In this document: piece by piece, positions 45,327-45,883 of the stretch
How positions within the stretch are numbered: the stretch's first letter is position 1
How the letters are laid out: each line of letters opens with the position of its first letter
Assembly (NCBI GenBank): GCA_027483885.1
Contig: JAIXTO010000116.1
Span: 1-45,883, forward strand
Source: Rhizobiaceae bacterium
GTDB taxonomy: Bacteria; Pseudomonadota; Alphaproteobacteria; Rhizobiales; Rhizobiaceae
Length of the DNA: 45,883 nucleotides
Direction of reading: 5' to 3'
Notes under the pieces: model-generated
Told to the model about the DNA's origin: nothing
What the model saw: only the letters and a program-made list of their open reading frames with translations
Database searches by the model: none
Program-made: the position numbers and the translations under genes

Positions 45327-45883
<557 letters not shown>

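Overview
The window is about 45.9 kb of chromosomal, roughly 60% GC DNA from an alphaproteobacterium of the order Rhizobiales, most likely family Rhizobiaceae (Rhizobium/Agrobacterium/Sinorhizobium relatives). The assignment rests on gene content and order: a split F0 operon encoding both b and b' subunits, the pmbA-cysQ-DUF4170-waaA-lpxK block, DUF2093 next to mutL, a De Ley-Doudoroff galactose operon, RIME-like intergenic palindromes, and a CIRCE-controlled groESL. It is almost entirely housekeeping and accessory-metabolism DNA. I see no rRNA, tRNA, CRISPR, phage or transposase genes.

Layout. 1-1884 (+): the 3' part of a PA0069-type radical SAM gene, then rnhB. 1885-2583: a non-coding stretch with RIME-like palindromes and a decayed tandem copy of the atpF 3' end. 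2584-5239 (-): the F0 operon atpI-atpB-atpE-b'-b with a good promoter upstream. 5469-6641 (-): a SleB-type cell-wall hydrolase. 6813-9713 (-): corA-kup (Mg2+/K+ transport). 9851-11032 (-): Mrp/ApbC Fe-S carrier. 11420-12154 (-): a LuxR-family regulator with a 19-bp palindrome upstream. 12382-16565: a divergent galactose/galactonate locus, with an IclR regulator on minus and galactose dehydrogenase-dgoK-dgoA-lactonase on plus, sharing an operator-promoter palindrome. 16771-17400 (+): a secreted PRC-barrel protein. 17519-20672 (-): a GGDEF-EAL protein and a PAS-PAS-receiver protein. 20961-23173 (+): mutL and DUF2093, with a CtrA-type box between mutL and the PAS protein. 23223-23416: a MITE-like inverted repeat. 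23471-29229 (-): the Kdo/lipid A block pmbA, cysQ, DUF4170, waaA, a HAD phosphatase and lpxK. 29334-31127 (+): a CPA2 antiporter with a TrkA-N domain. 31177-34885 (-): an RluB-type pseudouridine synthase with a very long low-complexity tail, rsmD, and a patatin-like esterase. 35042-35497 (+): tadA. 35803-43259 (-): a lipoprotein, ileS, a small unknown, a DapA-fold protein that has lost its catalytic residues, ribF, and a TIGR01459 HAD protein. 43390-44778 (-): chrA. 44856-45883 (+): the groESL promoter, CIRCE, groES and the start of groEL.

How the parts fit. Envelope functions (lipid A/Kdo assembly, cell-wall hydrolase, lipoprotein), ion homeostasis (CorA, Kup, CPA2, ChrA), translation quality (IleRS, TadA, RsmD, pseudouridine synthase) and energy conversion (F0) dominate. 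The best leads for new biology are the DapA-fold pseudoenzyme (40096-41022), the approximately 430-residue repeat tail on the pseudouridine synthase, the kinase-less PAS-PAS-pseudoreceiver-receiver protein beside an exact CtrA box, the LuxR solo with its palindrome, and the duplicated atpF terminator region. No wholly new multi-gene system stands out.
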